This document shows positions 1-8,281 of a stretch of 17,893 bases of DNA, in pieces. This stretch comes from Gammaproteobacteria bacterium UBA3498. Its GTDB lineage: Bacteria > Pseudomonadota > Gammaproteobacteria > Pseudomonadales > Pseudohongiellaceae. The notes under the pieces are model-generated. The model did no database searches and was not told the origin of the DNA. It was given only the letters and a program-made list of their open reading frames with translations. The DNA lies in NCBI GenBank assembly GCA_002377605.1, contig DFQD01000135.1, positions 1-17,893 of the forward strand. The letters run 5' to 3'. Position 1 is the first letter of the stretch. Every line of letters starts with the position of its first letter. Position numbers and translations under genes: made by a program.

Positions 1-516
1 CAATAACGTGCGCTCTGGATCGTAAGATTCAACCTTTTGTAGTTGTTCCCAAAAGCCATAGTTTTCTTTTGCTAATTTAAGTTGATGAGAGCTGAGACAA
101 AGGTGAAAAAACTGATCGATGCCTGTCTGATTCATTTTTATTTTTAAACTTTTAGGATGGGCATTGGTAATTAGTAAAAGTTTTTTATCGGAAGATCTAA
201 GTTCCCGTAACAGAATTTCTACATTGGGCCGAATTGTAATTTTATGCTTAATCTGAGTTTTTAACTCCGGGATATCTAACTGCAGTTCTTTTTCCCAATG
301 ATCCAGACAATACCAATCCAGTGTTCCATGAACTTCTTCGTATTTGCTTCGAATAATATTTAAGGCTTCTTTTTCGCCGATGCCATTATTTTTTGCATAA
401 TTTTGAGGCACTAGGTTCAACCAGAAGTAATTGTCGAAATGGAGGTCAAGCAAGGTTCCATCCATGTCGAACATAATGGTGTCTATGGAAGACCATGGAG
501 GCATATCAAAATCCAA
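1..516 (-). CDS. yrfG: GMP/IMP nucleotidase YrfG (HAD superfamily), 3' end outside window
   Basis: Partial gene: 172 codons are visible and the frame is open at base 1. The product is a HAD-superfamily phosphatase of the YrfG type, a cytosolic 5'-nucleotidase acting on GMP/IMP. HAD motif I reads F-D-M-D-G-T (nucleophile D17, acid/base D19) and is followed by the YrfG-typical stretch LLDLHFDNYFWLNLVPQ; HAD motif II is seen in LLITNAHPKSL. The later motifs lie beyond the window. I chose the TTG at 516 because AAGGA (525-529) lies 8 bases upstream, and because it puts the catalytic Asp at residue 17, as I remember for E. coli YrfG. The ATG at 504 is the alternative. It is divergent from cysQ. 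In many gammaproteobacteria nudE lies beside these two genes, but it is absent here. Confidence 0.9.
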   Translation of the reverse strand, partial: MDFDMPPWSSIDTIMFDMDGTLLDLHFDNYFWLNLVPQNYAKNNGIGEKEALNIIRSKYEEVHGTLDWYCLDHWEKELQLDIPELKTQIKHKITIRPNVEILLRELRSSDKKLLLITNAHPKSLKIKMNQTGIDQFFHLCLSSHQLKLAKENYGFWEQLQKVESYDPERTLL

Positions 517-544
517 GCAACTTTTCCTTGGCAAGCAGGGGTGA

Positions 545-559
545 CTCATGCAACATGAG
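545..559. promoter_or_regulatory. Perfect 6-bp inverted repeat in the yrfG-cysQ divergent region
   Basis: CTCATG, a 3-base spacer CAA, then CATGAG. It lies in the 96-base gap between the divergent starts of yrfG and cysQ, about 54 bases before cysQ. The symmetry and position suit an operator or a short hairpin, but no protein is implied and a 6-bp arm can occur by chance. Confidence 0.25.
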
Positions 560-612
560 ACAAGCTTACCCAACCAGCGATGTGATTAGAACCAATCTCT
601 TTAACAAATCGT

Positions 613-1443
613 ATGTGGAAAGAAACCCAGCTAGATGCACTACTGCGAATAGGAATTTCAGCAGGCAAAGAAATATTGTCAGTCTATAACCAGTCAGGGG
701 ACATTGATGTAACCTTAAAGGATGATAATTCCCCACTTACGGAAGCCGATCGTCTGGCTCACCAGTTGATAGTTGCGGAGCTACAAGAGCTTACTCCCGA
801 CATCCCAATTCTTTCCGAGGAGTCCGCAGAAACTTCAGTGCAGCAACGTATGGACTGGTCGCAGTTCTGGATAGTCGACCCACTTGATGGCACCAAGGAA
901 TTTATTAAGCGAAATGGCGAGTTCACAGTCAATATCGCCTTAATAACAAACGGCGTACCCGAGTTGGGTATAGTCCATGTTCCAGTATGCGGGATGAACT
1001 ACTTAGGTCAAGTAGGCGCAGGTGCCTGGAAGGTGAATCCCGAAGGTGAATTCAAAGAAATTTCAGCGCCACGATTCAGTCTAGGACAGAGTGTAGTACG
1101 AGTTGTTGCAAGTCGTAGCCATCGCGGTGAATTAGTGGACAAACTAATAGCTGCAATGGAATCTGAATTAGGCCCAACTGAAGTAGTAAGCATGGGAAGC
1201 TCACTAAAAATCTGTCTTCTGGCTGAAGGTAAGGCAGACATCTATCCGCGATTGGCTCCTACTTCGGAATGGGATACTGCCGCTGCACACGCTGTGTTAA
1301 TTGCCGCAGGAGGTGAAATATACGATACCAGCTTTAAAACTCTAACGTATAACCAGAAGGAATCCATACTGAATCCCCACTTTATCGCCATTGCTGATCC
1401 GAAATTTGATTGGTCTTCACTTCTTCTACCCAGCCTTAATTAA
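613..1443 (+). CDS. cysQ: 3'(2'),5'-bisphosphate nucleotidase CysQ
   Basis: A 276-residue member of the inositol monophosphatase/FIG superfamily, close to the usual CysQ length. It hydrolyses 3'-phosphoadenosine 5'-phosphate to AMP, clearing the by-product of sulfate assimilation in the cytoplasm. The Mg-binding motifs are all present: LTEADRLAH, an SEES acidic pair, D89-P-L-D92-G-T94 (the DPLDGT signature), and W220-D221 in SEWDTAAAH near the C terminus. The stretch after DPLDGT (KEFIKRNGEFTVNIALI) is characteristic of CysQ rather than of SuhB. The frame has a stop at 583-585 and no other usable start before the ATG at 613, although no clear Shine-Dalgarno sequence precedes it. The gene is divergent from yrfG. 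Confidence 0.93.
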   Translation: MWKETQLDALLRIGISAGKEILSVYNQSGDIDVTLKDDNSPLTEADRLAHQLIVAELQELTPDIPILSEESAETSVQQRMDWSQFWIVDPLDGTKEFIKRNGEFTVNIALITNGVPELGIVHVPVCGMNYLGQVGAGAWKVNPEGEFKEISAPRFSLGQSVVRVVASRSHRGELVDKLIAAMESELGPTEVVSMGSSLKICLLAEGKADIYPRLAPTSEWDTAAAHAVLIAAGGEIYDTSFKTLTYNQKESILNPHFIAIADPKFDWSSLLLPSLN

Positions 1444-1637
1444 TTCGCAATTTTCTCTGCCGTCTTTTGTATGTTGTCCATGCGTTAAAAGTTGCAGTAG
1501 CCCTGCTTCATTTATTTTGTAATAGTTTGATTGGCTAGACAACTATCAGGAAAACCGTTAGCGTTCTAACAATCTGAATTTTTCCCACATTATTTAGTTG
1601 GATGCCAAAAACTTACCGGCTCAGTGAGAGGCTTCTC

Positions 1638-3500
1638 ATGCGAAATCTATGTTTATTAATTCTAACTTTGTTTCTAATTAGCTGCGGTGAAAGCAACACA
1701 CTTACTGAAGTAACTCAAACTGCCTCTTCTACGGTAGTAAATTCTGCACAATCAGAGACTGAGCGATTGAATAAATGGTTAGATGAGTTATGGGAAGAGC
1801 AATTGGACTTCAGCCCTGAGCTTCGTACTTCCTTAGGGATCAAAGAGGACTACAACAAACTTGATGATTACACCCTTCAAGCGCAAGAAGAACAGCTAGC
1901 ATGGCTGCGTACTTCTGTTTCCTCGATGGAACGGGATTTTAATTATGATTCCCTTACAGACGATGGCAAGCTTTCCTGGGATATGTGGTCCTATGCCTTA
2001 GAGGAATCTGAAGCAGGTGTGCCATTCCGTGGTCATGTTTATCTCTATGGACGTGGTGGTATTCAATCGGGACTTCCTAACTTTTTAATAAATTTTCATC
2101 GCGTTGACACGCCAGAAGACATGGATGCTTATATTTCCCGTTTACAGGAAATTGATCGGGTATTGGGAGAGGTTTTAGAGCGCGCTCAGGCAAATGCAGC
2201 GGCAGGAGTGCGCCAGCCAGCTTTCGGCTATGAGTTTGCTGTCGATGAAATTCGCCGTATCACATCAGGCATTCCTTTTAATACTAATGATGATACTCCT
2301 AATTCTCCGCTTTGGACTGACGTTCAAACAAAAGTCGGTGGGCTATTGGAAAATGATTTAATCGATGAAGAACAAGCTCAAGGTTATAGAGAAGAAGCAA
2401 GGTCTATTTTAGAAAGTGAAGTAGCCACAGCTTATCAAATGGTTTTGGCCTGGTTACAAGCAGACATGGAAAATGCTTCTGCTGAAGCTCAAGGTGTTTG
2501 GGCATTGCCTAATGGTCGAGCTTACTATGACTACCGCCTGGTACAAATGACAACTCTGGATATAACTGCAGATGAAATTCATCAGATCGGTCTCGATGAA
2601 GTTGAGCGTTTGTTAGCGGAAATGCAAGCGATTAAAAATGAAATCGGATTTGAGGGAACCCTCCAGAGTTTTTTCGAATTTGTAAGATCAGACCCAAATA
2701 ACTACTACGAATCTACCGATGCAGGTCGGCAGCAATATCTAGACGATAACTACGCTTATTTGGACTCGATTAACGAAGTTTTGCCTGACTATTTTGGACG
2801 TTTGCCTCTCGCGGACCTAGAGATCCGTCGCGTCGAAGCTTTTCGTGAACAGGATGGTGCGGCACAGCACTATTTTCCTGGCACACCGGATGGATCACGT
2901 CCTGGTGTTTACTATTCCCACATGAGTGATATGAGTTCGTTGCCTAAGCATCAGGTGGAAGATGTGCTCTACCATGAAGGCAATCCGGGTCATCATATGC
3001 AGATAGCGATTCAACAGGAACTCGCTGATATTCCGCGCTTCCGTACCCAGTACTTCACTACTGCCTATGTCGAAGGTTGGGGTCTTTATGCAGAGTGGTT
3101 AGCGAAGGAAATGGGCGGCTTTGAAAATCCTATGTCCGACTTTGGTCGATTAGGCGGTGAGATCTGGCGTGCGATTCGTTTGGTAGTGGACACTGGAATA
3201 CATGCAAAGCAGTGGACTGAAGAGCAAGCAGTAGAATATTTTCTGAGTAACTCAGATAGCTCTGAAAGCTCGATACGTTCAGAAATCAAACGCTACTTTG
3301 CTAATCCTGGTCAGGCCACTGCTTACAAAATTGGCATGATGAATATTCAACAAGCACGTGCAAATGCAGAAGCCGCATTGGGAAATGACTTTGACATTCG
3401 CGCGTTCCATGATGTGATACTTGGGGCCGGAGCCTTACCGCTTCAGTTAATGCACGACAGAGTTGATCGTTGGGTAGCAGAAGTCCAATCTGCAAACTAA
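1638..3500 (+). CDS. DUF885 family lipoprotein, probable metal-dependent hydrolase
   Basis: A 620-residue DUF885 protein. An earlier in-frame ATG exists at 1602, but the ATG at 1638 follows GAGAGG with 6-base spacing and starts a lipoprotein signal (MRNLCLLILTLFLISC), with lipobox L-I-S-C16. Residue +2 is Gly, so outer-membrane anchoring is likely. The family's metallopeptidase-like motif is intact: H446-E447-G-N-P-G-H452-H453, followed by E479-GWGLYA-E486, which together would bind a metal. The family is related to carboxypeptidase Taq/M32-like folds; the substrate is unknown and is probably a peptide or modified amino acid at the cell surface. A beta-lactamase-fold gene starts 13 bases after its stop, so the two are probably cotranscribed exported hydrolases. 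Confidence 0.88.
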   Translation: MRNLCLLILTLFLISCGESNTLTEVTQTASSTVVNSAQSETERLNKWLDELWEEQLDFSPELRTSLGIKEDYNKLDDYTLQAQEEQLAWLRTSVSSMERDFNYDSLTDDGKLSWDMWSYALEESEAGVPFRGHVYLYGRGGIQSGLPNFLINFHRVDTPEDMDAYISRLQEIDRVLGEVLERAQANAAAGVRQPAFGYEFAVDEIRRITSGIPFNTNDDTPNSPLWTDVQTKVGGLLENDLIDEEQAQGYREEARSILESEVATAYQMVLAWLQADMENASAEAQGVWALPNGRAYYDYRLVQMTTLDITADEIHQIGLDEVERLLAEMQAIKNEIGFEGTLQSFFEFVRSDPNNYYESTDAGRQQYLDDNYAYLDSINEVLPDYFGRLPLADLEIRRVEAFREQDGAAQHYFPGTPDGSRPGVYYSHMSDMSSLPKHQVEDVLYHEGNPGHHMQIAIQQELADIPRFRTQYFTTAYVEGWGLYAEWLAKEMGGFENPMSDFGRLGGEIWRAIRLVVDTGIHAKQWTEEQAVEYFLSNSDSSESSIRSEIKRYFANPGQATAYKIGMMNIQQARANAEAALGNDFDIRAFHDVILGAGALPLQLMHDRVDRWVAEVQSAN

Positions 3501-3513
3501 AAAATTAAAAACA

Positions 3514-4767
3514 TTGAATAAAATAATACACTTCTCTTTAGCGGCACTACTGGTAGGCATTACTAACTTTGCACATGCACAATTGGATTTTGCCGCCCCT
3601 GCAAGTGTTGGCATGTCGCAAGAATCTCTTGATCAAGCTACCACCCGTTTACAACAGCATATAGATGATGGCGACATTGCAGGGGTTGTCGCAGCAGTTG
3701 CCCGCGACGGCAAGATTGTCTATTTCGAATCATTGGGCTTAATGGACATCGAAGAAATGAAACCCATGAGGGGGGATGCATTGTTTCGGATTTATTCCAT
3801 GGCTCGACAGATAACAACCGTTGCGGCACTGACTCTGTATGAGCAAGGTAAGTTTGATATGGACGATCCCATTCAGATGTACTTACCTGAATTTGAAAAC
3901 CAAAGAGTCTTACTTGATTCCGACAGTAATGACGTAAGCCAAACACGAAAACGAATTGGTGACATTACAGTTCAACATTTAATTACTCATACTTCTGGTT
4001 TAGGAAGTCGCAGTTCACGTTTGTACCGTGAAAACAGAGTTAGAGATAAAAATATAACCTTGGATCAAATGGTTTCAAATGCAGCACGCATTCCTTTGTT
4101 TCAGGATCCAGGGACGGAATTCCGCTACGGTATTCATGCAACTATTCTAGGAAAACTCATTGAAATTTGGGCTGAACGTCCTTTCGAAGAATTTCTTCGA
4201 GAAGAATTCCTTTTACGTATGAATATGAGCAGTACTATGTTTTGGGCAGATGGAGCGCATAGAAATCGATTGGCTGTAGTTTATCGTCCAACCAATGGCC
4301 AACTCACTCCGTATCAGATCGAAAGTATTCCTTACACGATGCGACCACGACTAATGGAAGGAGGCGTTGGCTTACTTTCAACGGTTGGCGATTTCATTAA
4401 TTTTTCACAGATGATTCTCGATGGCGGTGTGTTCCAGGGAGAGCGCATTCTGCGAGAAGAAACTGTAGATCTGATTTACCAGAATGCAGTGCCGGAGCAG
4501 GCGATGCCAATTGGTTCCGGAGGCTATTGGGGTGGATCAGGTTGGACCTGGGGTGGATTTAATTTGGTTCTAGATGCGGAAACCTATAGCTATCCGATAA
4601 GCGAAGGCACTATTTGGTGGGACGGTTCCGCAGGAACTCGCTTCTTTATTGATCCGAAGCAAAACACAGTCATCGTCATCATGGCTCAGGTTTCCCCATC
4701 CCGAGGCGGCGGTTTTCGAGAGAACTTCTCGCGTTTAGTAGACATGGCTATAACGGAACGCCGCTAG
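3514..4767 (+). CDS. Exported class C beta-lactamase-fold protein with SxxR in place of SxxK
   Basis: A 417-residue serine beta-lactamase/penicillin-binding-protein-fold protein (Beta-lactamase, PF00144 type). The start is the TTG at 3514: it begins a clear Sec signal peptide (MNKIIHFSLAALLVGITNFAHA, cleavage after AHA), and no ATG lies in frame before residue 33. No good Shine-Dalgarno is visible, so translation may be coupled to the DUF885 gene ending at 3500. The nucleophile motif is S95-M-A-R98 where the family has S-x-x-K, so the general-base lysine is replaced by arginine. The second-motif tyrosine is probably Y205 (FRYG). The third-motif region reads WWDGSAGTRFFIDP, as in esterase-like members. 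It is most likely an esterase/peptidase relative or an inactive paralogue, not an antibiotic-resistance enzyme. Confidence 0.87.
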   Translation: MNKIIHFSLAALLVGITNFAHAQLDFAAPASVGMSQESLDQATTRLQQHIDDGDIAGVVAAVARDGKIVYFESLGLMDIEEMKPMRGDALFRIYSMARQITTVAALTLYEQGKFDMDDPIQMYLPEFENQRVLLDSDSNDVSQTRKRIGDITVQHLITHTSGLGSRSSRLYRENRVRDKNITLDQMVSNAARIPLFQDPGTEFRYGIHATILGKLIEIWAERPFEEFLREEFLLRMNMSSTMFWADGAHRNRLAVVYRPTNGQLTPYQIESIPYTMRPRLMEGGVGLLSTVGDFINFSQMILDGGVFQGERILREETVDLIYQNAVPEQAMPIGSGGYWGGSGWTWGGFNLVLDAETYSYPISEGTIWWDGSAGTRFFIDPKQNTVIVIMAQVSPSRGGGFRENFSRLVDMAITERR

Positions 4768-4844
4768 CTAATTCAGTAACTCAAGCAACCTCATTTCGAA
4801 GTTAAGTTCTTAAACTCGCTGCATTAATATAAAAACTGCTAGTT

Positions 4845-5414
4845 CTAGTCCGTCAATGAAAAGGAATCTATGATTGAATACCTAGCCCCTTGCGGAAGAG
4901 TTTGAGATTTATATAGATTGAACTCAGAAACAGAAAACGATCCCCAATCGGAATCGCCATAGGCCGACATTAATCTGGACAAATCAAGTCGAGCATTTTT
5001 ACTAAACCTGGCGACAGTTACATGAGGGACGTAGGCTTTGCTTTCCTGTTTGAAACCCAATACTGCACATTTCTTGTCTAACAGCGCAGCCAGTTCGCAT
5101 AGTGTCTCGTTCCGTTCTACTCCTATCCAAATAGAATTGTAAAAAAGTCCAAGGCCTCGACAGTTCAACTCTATGGTGGATTTAAGTTTTAAGGTAGAAA
5201 GCGCTTTGGTTAAATCACGTAACTGATTATGCTCTGTCGTCCCTAGAAATTTTAGAGTTACATGTAAGTTCGATTCGTCCACTATCCGCAATTTACTACG
5301 AGGGTCACAGGCAATATGCGCCAGTGATTGTTGTAAGAAGCGAATTTCTTTTGCTAGTGAAAAGCGCATACCTATAAAACAGCGCAATTTATTCTTATCG
5401 TTTTTAAAGTTCAT
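4845..5414 (-). CDS. thpR: RNA 2',3'-cyclic 3'-phosphodiesterase ThpR (LigT/2H family)
   Basis: A 189-residue 2H phosphoesterase. The two signature tetrapeptides are present: H51-V-T-L in ESNLHVTLKFLG and H131-V-T-V in YVPHVTVARFSK. They sit on opposite lobes and form the active site that opens 2',3'-cyclic phosphates at RNA ends to 2'-phosphates. The spacing and length fit bacterial ThpR/LigT. I used the ATG at 5414, which puts the first core strand (KLRCFIGMRFS) near the N terminus as in relatives. The TTG at 5441 would add nine residues, and neither start has a strong ribosome-binding site. The gene is convergent with the beta-lactamase-fold gene (77-base gap) and divergent from the catabolic operon. 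Confidence 0.9.
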   Translation of the reverse strand: MNFKNDKNKLRCFIGMRFSLAKEIRFLQQSLAHIACDPRSKLRIVDESNLHVTLKFLGTTEHNQLRDLTKALSTLKLKSTIELNCRGLGLFYNSIWIGVERNETLCELAALLDKKCAVLGFKQESKAYVPHVTVARFSKNARLDLSRLMSAYGDSDWGSFSVSEFNLYKSQTLPQGARYSIIDSFSLTD

Positions 5415-5538
5415 GGTGCTGTAAGCAGAGCCGTAGGCCAAATTCTAATCTTGCCCCACATCGCAATTGCCGTCCATTTCGAATAGAATCTGCAGTCCGC
5501 AAAAACAGACGAAATAAGAAGAATAAGGATCTTGCTCT

Positions 5539-6678
5539 ATGCACAATCGGCCCATTTACAACAGCGATCACGAACTTTTTCGTGATAATGCCCGGCGCTT
5601 TTTTCGTGAAGAGCTAGAACCAAACATAGACCGATGGGAGAAAGAAGGGAGATTGCCACGGGATTTCTGGCGCAAGGCAGGAGAGAATGGATTTCATTGT
5701 TGCGGTATACCAGAAGAATTTGGCGGTCCGGGCGCAGACTTCATGTATAACATGGTTCTATCGGAAGAGGTAGGCTATGCGGTCGGCGGCGCAAGCGTTG
5801 GATTCTCTGTTTCGTCTGATATCGTCGCTTACTATTTACTTCACAATGGTACTGAGGATCAGAAGCAACAGTGGTTACCTAAAATGGTAGCTGGCGATGC
5901 TATTCCTTCTATTGGTATGACCGAGCCAGGTTGTGGTAGTGATCTCAAAGCGGTGAGCACTACAGCAGTTCGAGACGGCGATGAGTATGTGATTAACGGC
6001 CAAAAAACTTTTATCACCAATGGTCAAAACTGTGACTTTATCTTGTTGGCTTGTACTACCAATCAAGACGCAGGCGCCAAAGGAGTTAGTCTGATAATTG
6101 TTGAAAGCCATCGCAAAGGATTTAGTCGCGGAAGAAATTTGGAAAAGATCGGTCAAAAAGCAGCGGACACATCTGAACTATTTTTTTCTGATGTGAGAGT
6201 TCCTGTGACAAATCTATTGGGCCAAGAAGGTGGTGGCTTCTCTGTACTTATGAATGAACTACCTCGCGAACGAATCACCATCGCCTGTCGCGCATTCGCA
6301 GAAGCACAGCGTGCTTATGAACTAACAGTCGATTATGTGAAAGAAAGAAAAGCCTTCGGTCAACAGATTTACGAATTTCAAAACACGCAATTCAAATTAG
6401 CAGAGATTAAAACCGATTTGGCGGTTGGATGGGCATACATAGATCAGTGTTTAGTTAAGATCAATGAAGGCTGCCTAACACCCGAAGAAGGAGCAATGGC
6501 AAAACTTTGGACTACGGAAACGGGCAATAAAATTGTTGATGCTTGTTTACAATTATTTGGTGGATACGGTTACATGAGTGAGTATCCAATTTCTCGTTTG
6601 TATGTTGATTCAAGAGTAAGAAGAATTTATGGCGGTACTTCCGAAATTATGAAGTTAGTCATCGGAAGAACTGTATAA
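5539..6678 (+). CDS. Acyl-CoA dehydrogenase (first gene of the catabolic operon)
   Basis: A 379-residue flavin-dependent acyl-CoA dehydrogenase of usual length. It catalyses alpha,beta-dehydrogenation of an acyl-CoA, passing electrons to ETF. The FAD/substrate signatures are present: SIGMTEPGCGSDL in the middle domain, NGQKTFITNG, and LQLFGGYGYM in the C-terminal helical domain. The catalytic base is expected at E369 in YGGTSEIMK, the position used by short- and medium-chain enzymes. An AAGGAT ribosome-binding site lies about 9 bases before the ATG. Only 26 bases separate it from the next gene. The chain length and branching of the substrate cannot be read from the sequence. Confidence 0.93.
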   Translation: MHNRPIYNSDHELFRDNARRFFREELEPNIDRWEKEGRLPRDFWRKAGENGFHCCGIPEEFGGPGADFMYNMVLSEEVGYAVGGASVGFSVSSDIVAYYLLHNGTEDQKQQWLPKMVAGDAIPSIGMTEPGCGSDLKAVSTTAVRDGDEYVINGQKTFITNGQNCDFILLACTTNQDAGAKGVSLIIVESHRKGFSRGRNLEKIGQKAADTSELFFSDVRVPVTNLLGQEGGGFSVLMNELPRERITIACRAFAEAQRAYELTVDYVKERKAFGQQIYEFQNTQFKLAEIKTDLAVGWAYIDQCLVKINEGCLTPEEGAMAKLWTTETGNKIVDACLQLFGGYGYMSEYPISRLYVDSRVRRIYGGTSEIMKLVIGRTV

Positions 6679-6704
6679 AAAATTGAAAAGAAAGAGGAAA
6701 GAAG

Positions 6705-8144
6705 ATGAGTGGTATTACTGCCTTCGATGCCTACATTCCCCGAGGCCGACTCAGCAAGCAGGCGATTGCCGAGGCTAATTCTTGGTTCGATTCCAGTCTT
6801 AAATCATTAGGCAGAGGTGAGCGAGCAATCTGTAACTGGGACGAAGATTCCATTACCATGGCGGTCGAAGCGGCAAACAACTGCCTTTGTTCAAAACTCG
6901 ATGCAGATCTTTCTTCTTTATATTTAGCTTCGACCACTTTCCCTTTCTTAGATCGCCAGAACTCTGTAGTGGTGAGTGAGGCGCTTAATCTTAATAAGAA
7001 TATTCGCACCATGGATGTAGGTGGATCCCAAAGAGCCGCAACTTCGGCATTGATTTCTTTATTGGAATCCAGTGGCGAAGGTGACAGCATGCTCGTCGCT
7101 TCTGAACACAGAAGAAGTAAAGCTGGTTCACGAGCAGAAATGTTGTGGGGGGATTCAGCTGCTGCAGTTCTTGTTGGCACAAATAATGTCATTGCAGAAT
7201 GCCTAGCCATCGAATCCCTGGCTGTAGATTTTATTGACCATTATCGGGGTGAAGACGCCAACTTCGATTACGACTGGGAAGAGCGATGGATTCGTGACGA
7301 AGGATTCATGAAGAGTGTTCCCACAGTAGTAGACAAGTTACTTGATTCTTCTTCAGTTTCCGCAGAACAGATCAATCACTTTATACTCCCTACGGATCAA
7401 GCTCGAACTCCTGCTGCACTAGCCAAGAAATTGAGAATCAACCCTGAAGCAGTAGTGGATAATCAAATCGCTGAAGTTGGAGTGGCTGGTGCAGCACAAC
7501 CCATCCTTCTATTAGCCAAGGCTTTGGAGAACGCTAAGCCGGGAGAGCATATTTTATTGATTGGATTTGGTCAGGGTTGTGACGCTGTTTTGCTTAAAGC
7601 CACTGATGCCATTAGCAGCTATAAGCCTTCAGTTGGAGTGAGTGCCGCACTCGCTAGTCGACGCGAAGAATTGAACTATAATAAATTTCTTAGTTTTAAT
7701 AATCTAGTTGAGCGAGACATAGGAAAGCGCGCGGAAGTAGATAAACAAACTTACCTTTCCGGTTACAATCGAAGGAAGGATTTGTTAACTAGTTTTGTTG
7801 GAGGCAAGTGTCGGGAGTGTGGGACCGTGCAAATCCCGCGAGAAAAATACTGTGTAAATCCAGATTGTAATGCCCTCGAAAGTCAGGATCCTTATAACTT
7901 CTCAGATAAGCAGGGGACTGTGGCCACCTGGACGGCTGACCGTCTAACATTCGACTGGAGTCCGCCTGCATATTTTGGCATGGTACAGTTTGATGGTGGC
8001 GGTAAGATCATGATGGATTTCACCGAAGTGGAAGAAGGCAGCATCGATTCAGGATCCAAGGTTTCAGTCCATTTTAGAATCAGACAATTCGATCCCGCGC
8101 GGGGATTTAGAAAGTATTTCTGGAAAGCAGTAATAGCAGGCTAG
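6705..8144 (+). CDS. HMG-CoA synthase-like domain fused to a DUF35 zinc-ribbon/OB-fold domain
   Basis: 479 residues in two parts. Residues about 1-305 resemble the thiolase-fold HMG-CoA synthase of archaeal type (YIPRGRL, DEDSITMAVEAA near the N terminus, AKPGEHILLIGFGQG at the end of the fold). Residues about 345-479 are a DUF35 module: a zinc ribbon C369-x2-C372-x10-C383-x4-C388 followed by an OB fold. The synthase active-site region reads G-G-S108-Q109-R110-A-A-T-S where catalytic members have A-C-K-A-G-T, and the HQPNG histidine region reads F-I-L-P-T-D-Q. Both catalytic residues therefore appear lost, which suggests a partner or scaffold role. GAGGAAAG precedes the ATG. The next gene is an SCP-2 thiolase, the enzyme class known to pair with DUF35 proteins. 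Confidence 0.85.
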   Translation: MSGITAFDAYIPRGRLSKQAIAEANSWFDSSLKSLGRGERAICNWDEDSITMAVEAANNCLCSKLDADLSSLYLASTTFPFLDRQNSVVVSEALNLNKNIRTMDVGGSQRAATSALISLLESSGEGDSMLVASEHRRSKAGSRAEMLWGDSAAAVLVGTNNVIAECLAIESLAVDFIDHYRGEDANFDYDWEERWIRDEGFMKSVPTVVDKLLDSSSVSAEQINHFILPTDQARTPAALAKKLRINPEAVVDNQIAEVGVAGAAQPILLLAKALENAKPGEHILLIGFGQGCDAVLLKATDAISSYKPSVGVSAALASRREELNYNKFLSFNNLVERDIGKRAEVDKQTYLSGYNRRKDLLTSFVGGKCRECGTVQIPREKYCVNPDCNALESQDPYNFSDKQGTVATWTADRLTFDWSPPAYFGMVQFDGGGKIMMDFTEVEEGSIDSGSKVSVHFRIRQFDPARGFRKYFWKAVIAG

Positions 8145-8159
8145 TTATCTAAAGAAGGA

Positions 8160-8178
8160 AAAATCTAAAAGAGATTTT
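8160..8178. repeat. AT-rich 7-bp perfect hairpin between the HMGS-like and thiolase genes
   Basis: AAAATCT (8160-8166), 5-base loop, AGATTTT (8172-8178). It is followed by mixed sequence, not a T run, and the stem is AU-rich, so it does not look like an intrinsic terminator. It lies just after the stop of the HMGS-like gene, upstream of a larger inverted repeat. Confidence 0.3.
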
Positions 8179-8208
8179 CATTATTCAGATAAAAATTAAA
8201 GACACAGA

Positions 8209-8249
8209 GCGAGTGCTAAACAATGGATCCTTTTTCATTTAGGACTCGC
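8209..8249. repeat. Long inverted repeat (12-base arms, one mismatch) upstream of the thiolase gene
   Basis: The left arm GCGAGTGCTAAA (8209-8220) pairs with the right arm TTTAGGACTCGC (8238-8249), with a single G-G mismatch and a 17-base loop that holds GGATCC. It lies in the 137-base gap, about 32 bases before the thiolase start. In mRNA it would form the strongest intergenic stem I can see in the operon. It could be a processing or stability element, an attenuator, or an operator for an internal promoter. There is no T tract after it. Confidence 0.5.
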
Positions 8250-8281
8250 AGAGGCAATCGATAAGAGTAGAGGAATAAAAG

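Noticed and set aside
1602..1637. Upstream ATG giving a 632-residue DUF885 protein
   Set aside because: It would put 12 charged/polar residues before the lipoprotein signal and has no ribosome-binding site; the ATG at 1638 has GAGAGG and a perfect signal start.
6731..7210. 159-residue minus-strand frame opposite the HMGS-like gene
   Set aside because: It is antisense to a conserved coding region and shows no recognisable motif.
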